Source: Isoetes taiwanensis
Lineage: Eukaryota; Streptophyta; Lycopodiopsida; Isoetales; Isoetaceae
Direction of reading: 5' to 3'
NCBI GenBank assembly: GCA_021234155.1
Contig: JAJEKV010000034.1
Location: 6,990,028-7,054,027, forward strand
DNA: 64,000 nt
Positions 12,677 to 22,931 of this stretch are shown here, one piece after another. Position numbers and translations under genes: made by a program. Each line of letters begins with the position of its first letter. The first letter of the stretch is position 1. Under the pieces are notes generated by a model. That model made no database searches and had not been told where the DNA came from. It was given only the letters and a program-made list of their open reading frames with translations.

Positions 12677-13222
12677 ACTGTTTTACCAGCAGCCAAGCCA
12701 CTCATGATGGACATGAATAGTACTAGAAACTCATCTGTTGAGTAATCTAGTGGAGTATAAGTTGGTGGATTTAGAGTCTGACCTTGATAATAAAAGCACT
12801 TAAGAGCATCATCATCTACTATTATGATGCCCTCTTTCTTTTGAATGCCAAGCTGATCCATCATAGTACCAAGATGTTTCACGAAGACCGGTTTGCCATC
12901 TGGATCTCTTGGATGTGGAAACTTTATACACTTACTTTTGTTCCAAATCGTCACAAAGTCTCGATTCATGCCTGGTAACACCCTAAGTACTTCATCAACA
13001 TTTATGTGTTCCATTGAGAACCAGATGGCAACTCGAAACAATCTGAACGCCTCATTCATCATATCTTCTAAGTGTGGGCGAGGATAGATCCATTTAGTAT
13101 TCGATTCTAGAGGAACTTGTTCGAAGTCATCCCTGTTAATAAGCTTCTTAGGAAATGTTTTACACAGGACACCATTCAGATCGAAGACAATGATTTTGTC
13201 ACAAGCAGGTGGAGCCCTGAAC
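12677..13222 (-). pseudogene. FCP1/NLI-interacting-factor-like HAD phosphatase exon
   Basis: After a splice acceptor (CCATGGTTCAG, minus strand, about 13,222) the exon encodes APPACDKIIVFDLNGVLCKTF. This is the HAD motif I of the plant NLI/FCP1-like group, in which DxNGxL replaces the canonical DxDxT. Further landmarks are the motif II-like FRVAIWFSMEHINVDEVL, then WNKSKC, VFVKHLG, and IIIVDDDALKC as motif III/IV. These proteins are related to phosphoserine phosphatases of the FCP1/SCP type. Here the second motif-I Asp is Asn, so activity is uncertain. The exon is interrupted after GKT by the hAT element and resumes at 8,899. Upstream exons with frameshifts lie at 13.3-15.6 kb. Whether the gene was functional before the hAT insertion cannot be judged from one copy. 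Confidence 0.72.
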
Positions 13223-13319
13223 CATGGAAAACAAAGAGTTAGCCATACAAAAATGGTCTGCAATACACGCCAAGCGCGTTCTGTCCGTCAGAAGTAAGCT
13301 ACATATCGCGTCGGGCGTG

Positions 13320-13640
13320 AATTACCTTTCATCATCATTGTCATCCCCAGCAGTCGTAGCGTTTACTTCACTCCCCGGATGCTTACTGCCAGAAGTATCA
13401 ACTCCATGGTTTAGTTCGGACACGTTCTCTTCTATGAAAGCTACCTCAGGGTTTTGATTCCTAACCAATCTGAGCTTGCATGATCATCATGGCTTGTATC
13501 AGGAACTACCATAGTCGTACCCCCAAGTATAACATTACTAGTTGGAATATTACCAAGCATGGACTCCATATTTTGCTCCATAATCTCATGTTCCCGCGCC
13601 AGCATTGCGGCCTTCTCCTCGGGGGTTGCATTGCTTTATA
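13320..13640 (-). pseudogene. Linker exon of the HAD gene
   Basis: Minus-strand sequence reads as coding in overlapping frames: TPEEKAAMLAREHEIMEQNMES, then IPTSNVILGGTTMVVPD in one frame, and EVAFIEENVSELNHGVD and TAGDDNDDER in another. It ends near a GT about 100 bp upstream of the HAD exon's acceptor. The frame change at about 13,465 marks an indel. The composition is low-complexity and acidic, like a disordered linker joining the upstream domain to the HAD domain. Confidence 0.45.
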
Positions 13641-14320
13641 AACATTCTGGACTTGCCTTTGGAGGCTTTTGTGAAATAGTAGTCTGCTTCTGCCCTTTGT
13701 AAGGTACCAAAGCCAACGGGTTTTTATTTTTGAGAGGACCCCAATCAGCCGTGGCTAGTACCTTTTCAAAAAATGCTTCAAGAAAATCCCTGGACTGGTC
13801 ATCGTTGACGAAACTTAGACATCTTCTTGATGTCTTCAAGGCTTCTCTACCAATATACCCTCCAACATGAAGTTCACAACAAGTGGTATCAAGTGGTGCA
13901 AAAGACTCAACAAGATAGCTTGCCAGATTGATTGCAAACCCATGTTTATTCAAGGGACCCTTTTCTTTTGTCAACAATTCCAGAGTGATGTCAGGAACAT
14001 CAAATTCCTGGCATTCATTCGCTTCATCCTCATCATCTGCTTTGTAGAAGACATTTTTCAAGCTGGGTTCATCCAAAAGAAAACACTGCCATGCACTTAT
14101 ATCTGATGCCCCTTTGCTCTTAGCTACCTCATAGTCATCATCTGGCACAAGGGATATCATTATAAAGATTATACATGCGCTTTTAAACTGCATCCTCAAA
14201 TCAGTATCCTTTGTCTCAAAGAGAAGAGTACCTTCCCTAACGACCTTTAGGCATTCCAAGTCGTATGAAGCCACCAAAGCATGCATATGAGGCTCTCCTG
14301 GGGGGGCATATGATGATAAT
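13636..14320 (-). pseudogene. Unrecognised segment upstream of the HAD domain
   Basis: A 234-codon open frame containing LVASYDLECLKVVREGTL, DTDLRMQFKSACIIFIMISL, DISAWQCFLLDEPSL and HVGGYIGREALKTSRRC. It ends in a Lys/Pro-rich stretch (GQKQTTISQKPPKASPECL). It lies between the 14.2-15.1 kb frame and the linker, in the same orientation. A short duplication (GGGGCATATGATGA, twice, at 14,305-14,337) separates it from the upstream frame and may be the scar that broke the gene. I do not recognise the fold. The long open frame and even residue use suggest genuine protein coding. Confidence 0.5.
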
Positions 14321-15124
14321 AGTGGGGCATATGATGACACTAGTAAAGAGCTTCTCAGTTGTTAAGCCTATGCAGCTAGTAAAAAAACGGTTGTACTCTT
14401 TTTGAGTCATCCCCTTCTCTCCTTTTGCAGTCCTGCTATCCAATACAAACAGAGAAATATTACGAGGGCCTATTGTTGTATCGGGTAGGAGACCTTTATA
14501 GCCAGTAGAGACCAGGTATTGGAGTGCAGGTAAGTCACCACCAGCATCTTTCAGGATGGCAACCTTTCTTCTCAGCTCAGCCATCACCTTATCTGATAGT
14601 TTTGTAGTGTGCTGTTGGTTCTTTGATTTCCTGTTTTGCAGAAAGTCCTTGGACCAGAAGACGTATTTCTTGATGTCATCAGTAGACACACCATACTTGT
14701 CTAGCAGGCCGAGTTCAGACAATGTTACATCACCAGATAGCTTCTGTAGTTCTAGACCAACTGCTACCTTCATAACTCGCATGTCCTTTATATGAGTGCA
14801 ACAATCAACGAAGGACATTTTGTCCTTAACTGAAGAATCCTTTTGGTACAGAACTTCTTTGTTTATGCATTGATCTAACAGCAAAATGACTTCATCATCC
14901 TGAAGGCCCTGTATTTTCCTCATCTCGGTGGTCCTCAAATCAAATATTGAAGTATCTTGAGGAGGCACTCTTCCCATTGCATCTGGCAGCTGTTTCTGAG
15001 CATAAGCATCCCAGAACTCATTCCACTTCGCCCAGACTTCGTCCTTAGCGAAGAAGATCCTGTAGGCATCTGTAGGGCCTCTGGAGAATAAAATGATGTC
15101 CGTCAATAATAAGGAAGCATACAT
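14237..15124 (-). pseudogene. Unrecognised helical region of the same gene
   Basis: A 295-codon frame: RIFFAKDEVWAKWNEFWDAY, then IFDLRTTEMRKIQGLQDDEV, LELQKLSGDVTLSELGLLDK, KYVFWSKDFLQNRKSKNQQH and so on. The first 25 or so residues and the C-terminal tail after KLFTSV read as out-of-frame noise, caused by a frameshift at about 15,070 and the small duplication at 14.3 kb. The region looks like a long helical domain following the IDGHH segment. It has no transposase, nuclease or kinase signature that I can identify. Confidence 0.5.
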
Positions 15125-15595
15125 TTGGGTTCTCCACTGTAAGCTCCTCTAGCGTTGTCCACTGGAGTGGAGCATCCTTTTTCCTATCCCAAGGAAGCAC
15201 GCCTGCTGGCATAGGAACTTGGCCTGGATTCCTCACCATTGCCCTCAAGATTTCTCTAGCACGCTCAGGGTCATACCTCCTGCTAACAAATGTTGACTTA
15301 TGTGATCTCACCAGATGGTCAACATGGATGGGATGTGTAAAGGATTGGCCAAGTGGGTAGTTGTCTGCATATTTGACTAACCTACTCATTGCCTCCAGCT
15401 GCGATTTTTTTTCAGAGTCATTTTCTGCCAACATGCCATCAACTGTTGCAGCTGGGATGTCCTTTCCTAAGTCTAGCATTCTACATATATCCGTGATATC
15501 ATTTTGATGCTTCAACTCTTCCAGGTAGTAACTTGGAGAAGGTCCTCGCAAAGCTCTCCTCATTGAAGACACCCCGTCACTTATAGACACTAAGA
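15045..15595 (-). pseudogene. N-terminal part with an IDGHH, ParB-like motif
   Basis: A 181-codon frame: YYLEELKHQNDITDICRMLD, then PLGQSFTHPIHVDHLVRSHK, REILRAMVRNPGQVPMPAGV and VCFLIIDGHH. The last phrase recalls the strand-turn-helix (V)IDGxHR/S of ParB/sulfiredoxin-type domains; this is a resemblance only. The frame breaks just after IDGHH, and the sequence continues in the 14.2-15.1 kb frame. The 5' part of the gene is missing because the LINE begins at about 15,600. There is no evidence that it is a transposon protein, and no recognised host gene either. Confidence 0.45.
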
Positions 15596-15649
15596 GGCTA
15601 CCAGAGGAAGAGGGATATCAGCTATTCACATGTTGAAAAGATAAGGATT

Positions 15650-16492
15650 TCAAGATAGGGAGGGGAAGCGCAGGCCTGGCCTGTTATGTAAAGAATAGCA
15701 TATCTAACAGCGCATGTATTTTACATTCAGATATCAATAAAAGATACATGGTGTTGAATATTCAATTGCAAAACAAACAAGACCTATTTATGATCATAGC
15801 ATACTATCCGCCAAACAGTGACAACCTAGAGTTGCTGGACTTAGGGGAGAGCATGATGAAATGGAAGGAACAGGGTCAATGATTCTAGTAGGGGACTTAA
15901 ATGCCAGAACTGGACAGGAACAGGCACAAAGCACGAACATTGGTGGAACGGATGGTCAGATAATATACACAGCAAGAACACAGGAGTGGCAGAGAGATAC
16001 AGAGGATAAGCCAGAGGTCAACGCTAAAGGCGAATTACTGCTTGAAGTTTGCACGGCGACAAGGGTAATCATAGCTAATGGAGTGCAGAAATGGGGAGGA
16101 TCAGGGAGCTTTATGAGTCAAAATGCACACGGCAAGAGCATAGTAGACTACGTAATTATGAATGGTAAAGCAGTGGAAATAGTCGTAGGATTAAGGCTAC
16201 AGGACTGGCCGACTGGAAAAAGGGAAAGTCATAGACCGATCCAATTAACACTCAAAGGGGGTGGGACGACACAGGTCGACAATACAGGGGAAAATGAAGA
16301 AGAGAAAACGAGGATAAGAATCCAATTTCAGGAAAAATATACAGATACATTCATACAAACTATCAGGGAGGAAATGGGAAAGTGGGAATGGGAAAACCAC
16401 AAAGCAGATGACAATGGCAACGTCCTCAATGACATCATGGTGAGAGTAGCAACAGAGGTATTCGGAAAAAAAGAAAAAACCCAGGAAGAATA
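15650..16492 (+). pseudogene. LINE ORF2, endonuclease domain
   Basis: Coding sequence without an N-terminus, readable from about 15,650 (GRGSAGLACYVKNSI) through FMIIAYYPPNSDN, ILVGDLNARTG, SIVDYVIM and ESHRPIQL. These are the NxR, DYV and S-x-H signatures of the APE-like endonuclease that nicks target DNA for target-primed reverse transcription. The frame ends in an A-rich stretch at about 16,470-16,490 (KKEKTQEE). There a one-base slip moves the reading into the next frame (KNKAFKASVWYDDEC). Confidence 0.85.
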
Positions 16493-17792
16493 AGGCTTTC
16501 AAGGCGTCAGTGTGGTATGATGACGAATGCAGGGAACAAAAAAGAAGAACCAAAGAGCACATCGGGAAGGAGACATACCAGACAGAAAAAACAGTATACC
16601 TAAGGCTATTGAAGTCAAAACAGAATAAAAACTTGTTACAACATCAATGGGGTCTGGCAAAATTATTGAAGAGGCAGCCCCGAAGGTTTTGGAGGGGGTT
16701 CAAAAGGAAATGAGGGGAGAATATGAAAACAGAGAAGCCGGATGGGAGAAATACCTGGAGAAATTGTATAAGACAGGGGCATCTCTCGTATCAATACCAA
16801 TACTGCAAGACTCGGATAGACCATGCTTCAACATGCAAGAAGTAACGGTAGCCTTAAACAAGATGGCTAACCACAAAGCTCCGGACCTCTACGGTCTGAC
16901 AGTGGAATTGCTGAAATGTGCTGAAACAGAAATAAGGAAACAGGTCACGGACATTTTCAACGGCATAATACATACAGGACTTCCAGACAGGTGGACATAC
17001 AATAGGGTCATACCTCTACATAAGGCAGGAAGCAGGCAAGACCCAGGAAACTATAAGACAATAATGGTGAGCTCCATCTTTGCTAAATGGTTCGGAAAGG
17101 CACTGGACAACAAATTAAAGAATTGGGCAGAAATGGGAAACATGAGGGCACAAGGACAAGCAGGTTTCAGGCCGGAACACTCAACCACAGACCATCTAGT
17201 AATCCTTCGGATATTAATAGAACAGAACAAAGCACTGGGAAGAAAGATAATTTGCTGTTTTGTAGACTTCAGGAAAGCATTTGACACAGTCCTGAGAGAG
17301 AAGTTATTACAAAGGTTGATAGATATGCAAGCACCAAGAAACATGGTAGGATCGATTGCAAGACTATACCATAGGGTACATGCGAAGATAGAGCAAGAAG
17401 GACAACCAATAGATTGTGATACAGGCGTCAAACAGGGTTGCCCACTATCCCCGACTTTATTTGGGATATATATAGATGCTTTACAAGGTTACATAGCAGA
17501 ACAGCAGGGGGAAGAATACGCCCCTACGTTAGGAGACACCAAGGTACTGATTATGCTATACGCTGACGATCTGAGTATGATGGCCACAAAAAATAAGGGG
17601 ATGCACAAACTACTAAAAATACTGGAGAAATTCTGTGAAAAAACCGGGCTAACAGTAAATCTAGCAAAGACTAAGATAGTCATTTTCGGCCATAAGAATA
17701 GGCATAGACCTTTCAGATATAGGGAAACAGAAATAGAGGAAGCAACGGAATACAGATATCTGGGGTATGATGCACACGTCACAGGGAAGTAG
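16493..17792 (+). pseudogene. LINE ORF2, reverse transcriptase domain
   Basis: After a short bridge in another frame (VWYDDECREQKRRTKEH) the main frame 16,647-17,792 carries the non-LTR reverse transcriptase blocks in order: NHKAPDLYGLTVELLK, RVIPLHKAG, QAGFRPEHSTTDHL, CCFVDFRKAFDTV, GVKQGCPLSPTLFGIYID, the catalytic LYADDLSMM, and GLTVNLAKTKIVIFG. All three catalytic Asp residues are present. The frame ends at a TAG (about 17,790) where related elements continue. The cognate template is the LINE RNA. With shifts at about 16,480 and 16,690 and this stop, the copy cannot make a full protein. Confidence 0.9.
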
Positions 17793-18651
17793 GCTAAGGG
17801 TGCAGACAGGAGGTTCCAATCAGCCATAGGAAGCTATTTCAATATGAAGAATTTCTGCAACAAAAGCAGAATAATTGACTGGGACATCAAATGCTACTTA
17901 TTCAGTGCAGTAGTAGCCGCTACACAATTATATGGGGCAGAAGCTTGGGGGCCAGGCTTAACAGACAATAATGGGAAAAACAGGAAGGAATCCTCAGGCA
18001 ATGGCACAAACAGGAATTTAAGATACGGATAAATACGCCATTGACAATCATGATCCTCGAAACAGGGCAGAAACCAATGGAGGTGAGAGCATGGGAGAGG
18101 ACCATAAGGTACCTGATTAAGGACAATGCAGGAGACCTTCAAGGGAAATTGTCTAGTATTGCAATCACTGAGTCAGCAAAGTCACATATTCTCATAGGCA
18201 GTGGATGGTTTAAGGATGTGGCAAAATGGACCAGAGAGATGGGATTGAACCTGAGTGACCTAATAAACGAAGGGAGTGGAAGGAGGAATGGGCAGACAGA
18301 GCTACAAAAGCATGGCCGCAAAAACACACAGGACCCAAGACAATCTGGCTCATGACAATTTTTAACCCATAACAGCATGTAGGACACAAAATGTATCGGG
18401 ATAACATATTGGGAAAAGCCAGAAGAGATATCCTGGCTAGATTCAGGATGGGGAGCCACGATCTGAGAATCGAAAAGGATAGGTGGAGGGAAATAGGCAA
18501 GGAGGACCGAATATGCCAAATCTGCGACACTGGGAGAGTGGAGGATGAGAACCACATGATCAACGATTGCTCGATATACGGGGACATCAGAGACAAGTAC
18601 AGATCTATAAGATGGTGGCAACCAGTACATATCCTGATGACAATGACATAA
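17793..18651 (+). pseudogene. LINE ORF2, C-terminal region with zinc knuckle
   Basis: The sequence continues in broken frames: RRFQSAIGSYFNMKNFC, TQLYGAEAWGPGL, MEVRAWERTIRYL, GWFKDVAKWTREMG. It then has SHDLRIEKDRWREIGKEDRI and CQICDTGRVEDENHMINDC, a C-x2-C-x8-H-x4-C type knuckle followed by YGDIRDKY. The same layout ends the LINE at 57.8-59.2 kb. There are frameshifts at about 17,970 and 18,355. Confidence 0.8.
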
Positions 18652-18985
18652 TCATTGAGAGATCTGGCAGACGCGATCCAGGGAATGATGATCAGACACA
18701 GAGAAGTACACAGGGAAAGAGGGTTTGTAATATGAACCACACAAGGTGCAGCTCATAAACCCCACACAAATTGCTCAGTTAAAAGCTGATTGATAATGAC
18801 GCATCACTACACGGCCACGAAGCCGAAATAAAGTGGGATGCTGGTAATAATAGAAAAAAGTCGGCCTTCAGAAAAGGCTACATCATAACAACGTGATGTG
18901 CTAGTAGCGCCCTTTCAGGGAGCTCGCCCATGCTACACAAGTCCAAGGGCCTGAGGGCACAAGGGACGTTAATTTCTATTCTATT

Positions 18986-19250
18986 CTAAACCAAACTAAA
19001 AGGTGTGTGTTTGATGGATGCTTCACTTGTGGTTCTATAGGCCCAAAGTGCATCATAGAGTTTTAGGTGCCAATCCTTCTTTGAAATGCTGATAGTCTTT
19101 TTCAGAATTGAGTTGAGAACTTTGTTGGTTGACTCTGCTTGACCATTGCCTTGAGGGTAATAGGATGAGCTTTTAGTGTGTTTGACCTTCAGGGTAGCTA
19201 GCAACAATGCAATTGTTTGATTGATAAACTGACTTCCTCTCCTCATCATT
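18986..19250 (-). pseudogene. Gypsy integrase, C-terminal end of the core
   Basis: Encodes GSQFINQTIALLLATLKVKH, SSYYPQGNGQAESTNKVLNS and LYDALWAYRTTSEASIKHTP. These are the last core segment of an rve-type integrase, including the Q-N-G-x-x-E catalytic Glu. The preceding frame jumps directly from the zinc-binding region to this point. The part with the two catalytic Asp residues is therefore deleted, and the join is also out of frame (about 19,240). The gene is cut at 18,986 by the LINE tail; the lost downstream part can be seen in the paralogue at 41.8 kb. Confidence 0.85.
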
Positions 19251-20432
19251 TACACATCTCAGTAATACTCCCTCCTTGTCAACCTTGCACAATACATCCT
19301 CGATGAGCCTGAACTTTTTGCATTTGTCTTCAAACCTTCTTTCTTGGCTACTGCTCAAGTTCTTTGGCACCTCATTGTTTTCAAGATAATTTTTGATCTC
19401 ACATTGCCACTCTAAATCTTTTGCATGAAAAGCAACCAAGTTAGTAACAAAATCCACATCATTCAAACCATCTTGATCCTCGTGTTCAAATAGAACACAA
19501 GGGAGATATGCACTGGGATTTTCTACTAAATTCACAACTTTGACAGTGATATTATAAGTCTGAACCTTACAGGCCCATCTACACAACTTTGCTTTAGGTT
19601 GTTTCTTTGCAAAAAGGAGTGACAAAGGATTTTGCCTCATATAATGAGTTTGGCTGTTTTGTAGCAAATGTCCCTGCCTCTCTATCAAAAACATGAGAGC
19701 TGCTGCACTCTTTTCCAGTCTAGGATATCTTAGCTCAGTGTCAGACCACATTTTGCTAGCAAAAGCAATAACATGGTCTTCTTGCAGTAAGGCTACACCA
19801 ATTGCCCTTTTAGTAACCCTGATATATGCTTTGAAAGGCTTTTCTAAGTCAGGAGGTTTCAGCAGGATGGAATTGCAGATGGCATTAATGATTTTGTCAA
19901 AGGATTCCTGCCACTCTTCATTCCAATCAACTAGAATATGCTTGCTTTCACTTTTGGAAAATTTCCCAACCTTTGTAAGGTTAGAAATTGGATTCATAGT
20001 GTGTGAGAAGTGAGGGACATACATTCTCAGAAAAATAGTCATTCCCATGAAGCTTTTTACCTGTTTGAGTGTTTTGAGAGGTGCTAACTTCTTCAAAGCC
20101 TCAACCTTAACTTCAGCCACTTGAATGCCTTTTATAGACACAACATGCCCAAGCAATTCTCCTTTTGAACACAAGAAAACACATCTCTTTGGATTTAAGC
20201 TGACTCCCCCTTTTCTGCACAAGCCAAACAACTTAGTTAGAACATCAAAATGACTTTTGAAGGAGGTTCCTAAGCAGAAATCATCCAAGAAGACACGAAA
20301 AGCATTAGCAGGCATGTCTTTGAAAATTGTGTCCATAGCTCTTTGGAAAGTTGCAGATGCATTCATTAATCCAAAGAATAGAATAGAATATGATTTTATC
20401 GTCCACGGAAAGAGCATCCTTTTCATGACAAA
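19200..20432 (-). pseudogene. Gypsy reverse transcriptase (C-part) and degenerate RNase H
   Basis: Continues the pol frame after a TAG at about 20,437. Reverse transcriptase blocks FGLMNASATFQRAMDTIF, VFLDDFCLG (catalytic DD present), NPKRCVFL and LGHVVSIKGI are clear, followed by the connection region. The canonical gypsy RNase H lacks its first catalytic Asp: YIRVTKRAIGVALLQ instead of the usual TDAS-type phrase. It goes on with VIAFASKMWSDTELRYPRLEK. The frame then reaches the integrase zinc-binding region (EGVLLRCVNDEE), where the deletion starts. Twelve foreign residues (PWTIKSYSILFF) come from a LINE-tail insertion. Loss of the RNase H Asp fits an element relying on its second RNase H. 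Confidence 0.85.
20373..20408 (-). mobile_element. 36-bp LINE tail insertion inside gypsy reverse transcriptase
   Basis: The plus strand reads AAAG, (AATAG)-type pentamers, ATGATTTTATCGTCCACGG and then AAAG again. Removing 36 bp would bring together the residues that normally adjoin in this reverse transcriptase block (KRML-F / GLMN). AAAG(A) on both sides is a plausible short target duplication. The insertion is a multiple of three and leaves the frame open. Confidence 0.8.
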
Positions 20433-20438
20433 TGTTCC

Positions 20439-22135
20439 CTATGGTGTAATGAATGAGGTCTTTGGCTGATCCTCCTCCTTTATGCTTATTTGGTTGAAAC
20501 CTGAGAAACCATTCAAGAAAGAATATATGTCTTTACCTGCAACAGCATGCAAGACTTCTCCTAGAAATGGTAAAGGGTAGCAATCTTTGGTGGTAGCTTT
20601 ATTTAGGTCTCTATAGCCAATGCAAATCCTTATGGTTTTATTTTTCTTCTCCACTGGGACAATGCAAGATAGCCATTCAGGGTTTACAATCTCTGCAATC
20701 ACATCTGCATCCTTCATTTTATACAACTCTTCTTTAATTAGGCCTAGCAAGGATGCATTAATTCTCCTGAGTTTTTGTACCACAGGTTTCATACCTTCCT
20801 TAATTTTTATCTCAAACTCACAAATACTTCTGTCAACACCAACCAATTCATCATAGTCCCAAGCAAAAATATCCTTCCAATCATCAAAGAAATTAGTGAC
20901 AAAAATGTTATCTTCTTCTTTGAACAAATCTCCAACATATAGAACTCTATCTAAACCTTTCTTGTTCAATTTGATTTCCTTTACTTGTTTTTCTTTACTA
21001 GCATTGATTACTAGAATAGGATAGAGTTGTTGCAGGTCTTTTTTCTCCAATTCTTCCTCCTGAATTGCGCCTTCAGCCAAGTGCTCAAGAAGAACACTTT
21101 TGCAGAGTGCATCAGCCTCACCATTCTGCTCCCTTGGCACATGACAGAGCCTCCAAGTTTTGAAATTCTTTAATTCACACATAGCTTGATCTCTAAGTAA
21201 AATCATGTCTTCATTCTTAGCTTGATATTCTCCCACTATTTGCCTGCAAACAAGTTGAGAATCTCCAAAGATAATAATTTCACTAACATTCAAATTCTTT
21301 GCCTCTTGGAGACCTGCTATCAAAGCCTTGTATTCTGCCATATTTGAGGTTGTATTAGGATAAATTCTGCCTACTTTTGCAAGCAATCTATTGGAAGAAT
21401 CTTTGAGAATAGCAGCAGATGAGGCCACATTCAGTCTCTTGGAAACACCACCATCAAACCATAAGTAAGCAAAATTATCTTGTTTAGGCAATGCTAGCTG
21501 AATTGGGATCTCCAAATTGGATATTTGGTTGCTTGCATTTAATTCAAATTCTCCACAGGGGTTTGACAACAGCATTTCTTCTTCAATGAAATTTAGGGCC
21601 TCAAATTCACCTACCTTGTTGTATAATGTTAACTTTTTCTTGTCATTGGAAATGGTGCATTCCCCTTTTGACCAAACAGGCCTAGCATCAATTGTAGAGA
21701 GCCATTTCCTTCCCAAAAGCAAACCATAAATGTCTGACTTGTCTTCTATTCCTTCAAATGCAACCACAACAAAGTTAGCTGCAACAACTATACCTTCAAC
21801 ATCAATAGGTACATTACTGACTATTCCAACAGGATTAATCTTTGTGTTTGAGAAGGATTTTAAAACCATTGGAGCTTTCTTATCTATCTCAAGGCCACAT
21901 AATCTCATGACATGATGAGACATAACGTTCAAAGGTGATCCCCCATCCAGTAGGACCTTGGTCAAGATTTTTTTGCCCATTCTGGCAACACAAGTAAAAG
22001 CCCCTGGGTCATAGTCCTCCTGAGTAAGCATGTGTTCCTCAATATGATTAGTCAGAGCAAATTCATCTTCTTTGGTCAAATTGAGCACTTTTTTCCTATA
22101 GGATGGAGCTATCTTGAGCAGAGTTAGCAAACACT
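20439..22135 (-). pseudogene. Gypsy protease, extra archaeal-type RNase H and RT N-part
   Basis: A long open frame. The aspartic protease region comes first (VLLDGGSPLNVMSHHVMRLC, then YGLLLGRKWL). Next is a complete additional RNase H: LWFDGGVSKRLNVASSAAIL, TTSNMAEYKALIAGLQEA, IIIFGDSQLVCRQIVGEY and HVPREQNGEADAL. It has all four acidic residues of the archaeal/plant-type enzyme. The reverse transcriptase begins after it (WLSCIVPVEKKNKTIRICIG, YRDLNKATTKDCYPLPFL, SFLNGFSGFNQISI). In the block where DL-SG-Y-QI is usual, the first catalytic Asp reads Asn. The frame closes at TAG where a Tyr codon is expected (PKTSFITP then stop), and the same frame continues beyond it. Confidence 0.88.
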
Positions 22136-22333
22136 GATTTTAGAGTTTTTTAGCAAATACTCAAAGTCCTCACTATCTTTATCCTTTTTCAAATATTTCT
22201 GAACTGGGGGAGGAGGTACAACCATATTTTGCTCAATTTCCTTGTGTTTTACAGTATTGACTTTATCATTGGCACGTGTTGGCTCTTTTCGTTTTGCATT
22301 ATTCATTCCTCTAGTATGCATAACTCACATATA

Positions 22334-22887
22334 CTAGAGTTGTATACATGGCTGCCATAATCTCCTCTTGTTCTTCAATTTCTTGCACAAATCTGATGGA
22401 AGCATTTTGTTCATTAGGCTTAGATTTTTGTGCCTAGAAAAGTATTCTTTCACACTACACCTATCTTCATAATGTCCCACAGCTTTGCAAAAGGCACACA
22501 CAGGGCACTCCTTACTAAAATGCCCTCTTTTTCCACACTTTGTGCAAGGCCTATACCAACTGTAATCAGAGGGGTGAGAATTTCTTGAACAATGAGCACA
22601 AGATGGATAATTTTTCTTCTCAAATTTTGAGTTCTTCATCTCTTGAAGTTGCTTGGTCACTTCAACTAAGGCCTCTGACACTTTGGTGATCTCAGCTCTC
22701 ACATCTGCTGCAGGAGCTTCAGCATCTTCCATTTTTGCTTTGTTCTTTTCCTTTTGAATAGCATACACTGGCACTTGCTATCCTTTTGAATTTGCTTGTA
22801 TAGTCACAGTAGGTGCTGCTATAGAGGCTTCATGATTCTCCTGTGCCCCAGCATGCTCAGATGTCTCATTAGTTCTCCTGGGAGCCA
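22334..22887 (-). pseudogene. Gypsy gag remnant with zinc knuckles, no capsid
   Basis: Starts at the ATG at 22,887 (MAPRRTNETSEHAGAQ), only about 45 bp inside the LTR. A TAG follows after about 34 codons, and then the frame runs VPVYAIQKEKNKAKMEDAEA. A coiled stretch follows (EALVEVTKQLQEMKNS), then CAHCSRNSHPSDYSWYRPC, CTKCGKRGHFSKEC and CAFCKAVGHYEDRC, which are CCHC-type knuckles for RNA packaging. The capsid domain that normally precedes the knuckles is absent, so the gag is internally deleted. The stretch 22,124-22,321 is a basic linker (KEPTRANDKVNTVKHKEIEQ) leading into pol. Confidence 0.78.
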
Positions 22888-22931
22888 TGAGTTCAAATTC
22901 CAGGAAAATGATCTTGGTAGAACCTCCAAAA

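Larger units (their letters stand above)
15600..18985 (+). mobile_element. 5'-truncated LINE with pentamer tail
   Basis: The element runs in the plus direction from inside the endonuclease domain to a 3' UTR ending in (TTCTA)n at about 18,971-18,985. A stem with GTAGC (18,904) pairing GCTAC (18,932) lies about 50 bp before the tail, as expected for LINEs whose reverse transcriptase recognises a 3' hairpin. The right flank is gypsy integrase sequence but the left flank is the HAD gene, so no target duplication can be defined. Confidence 0.85.
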
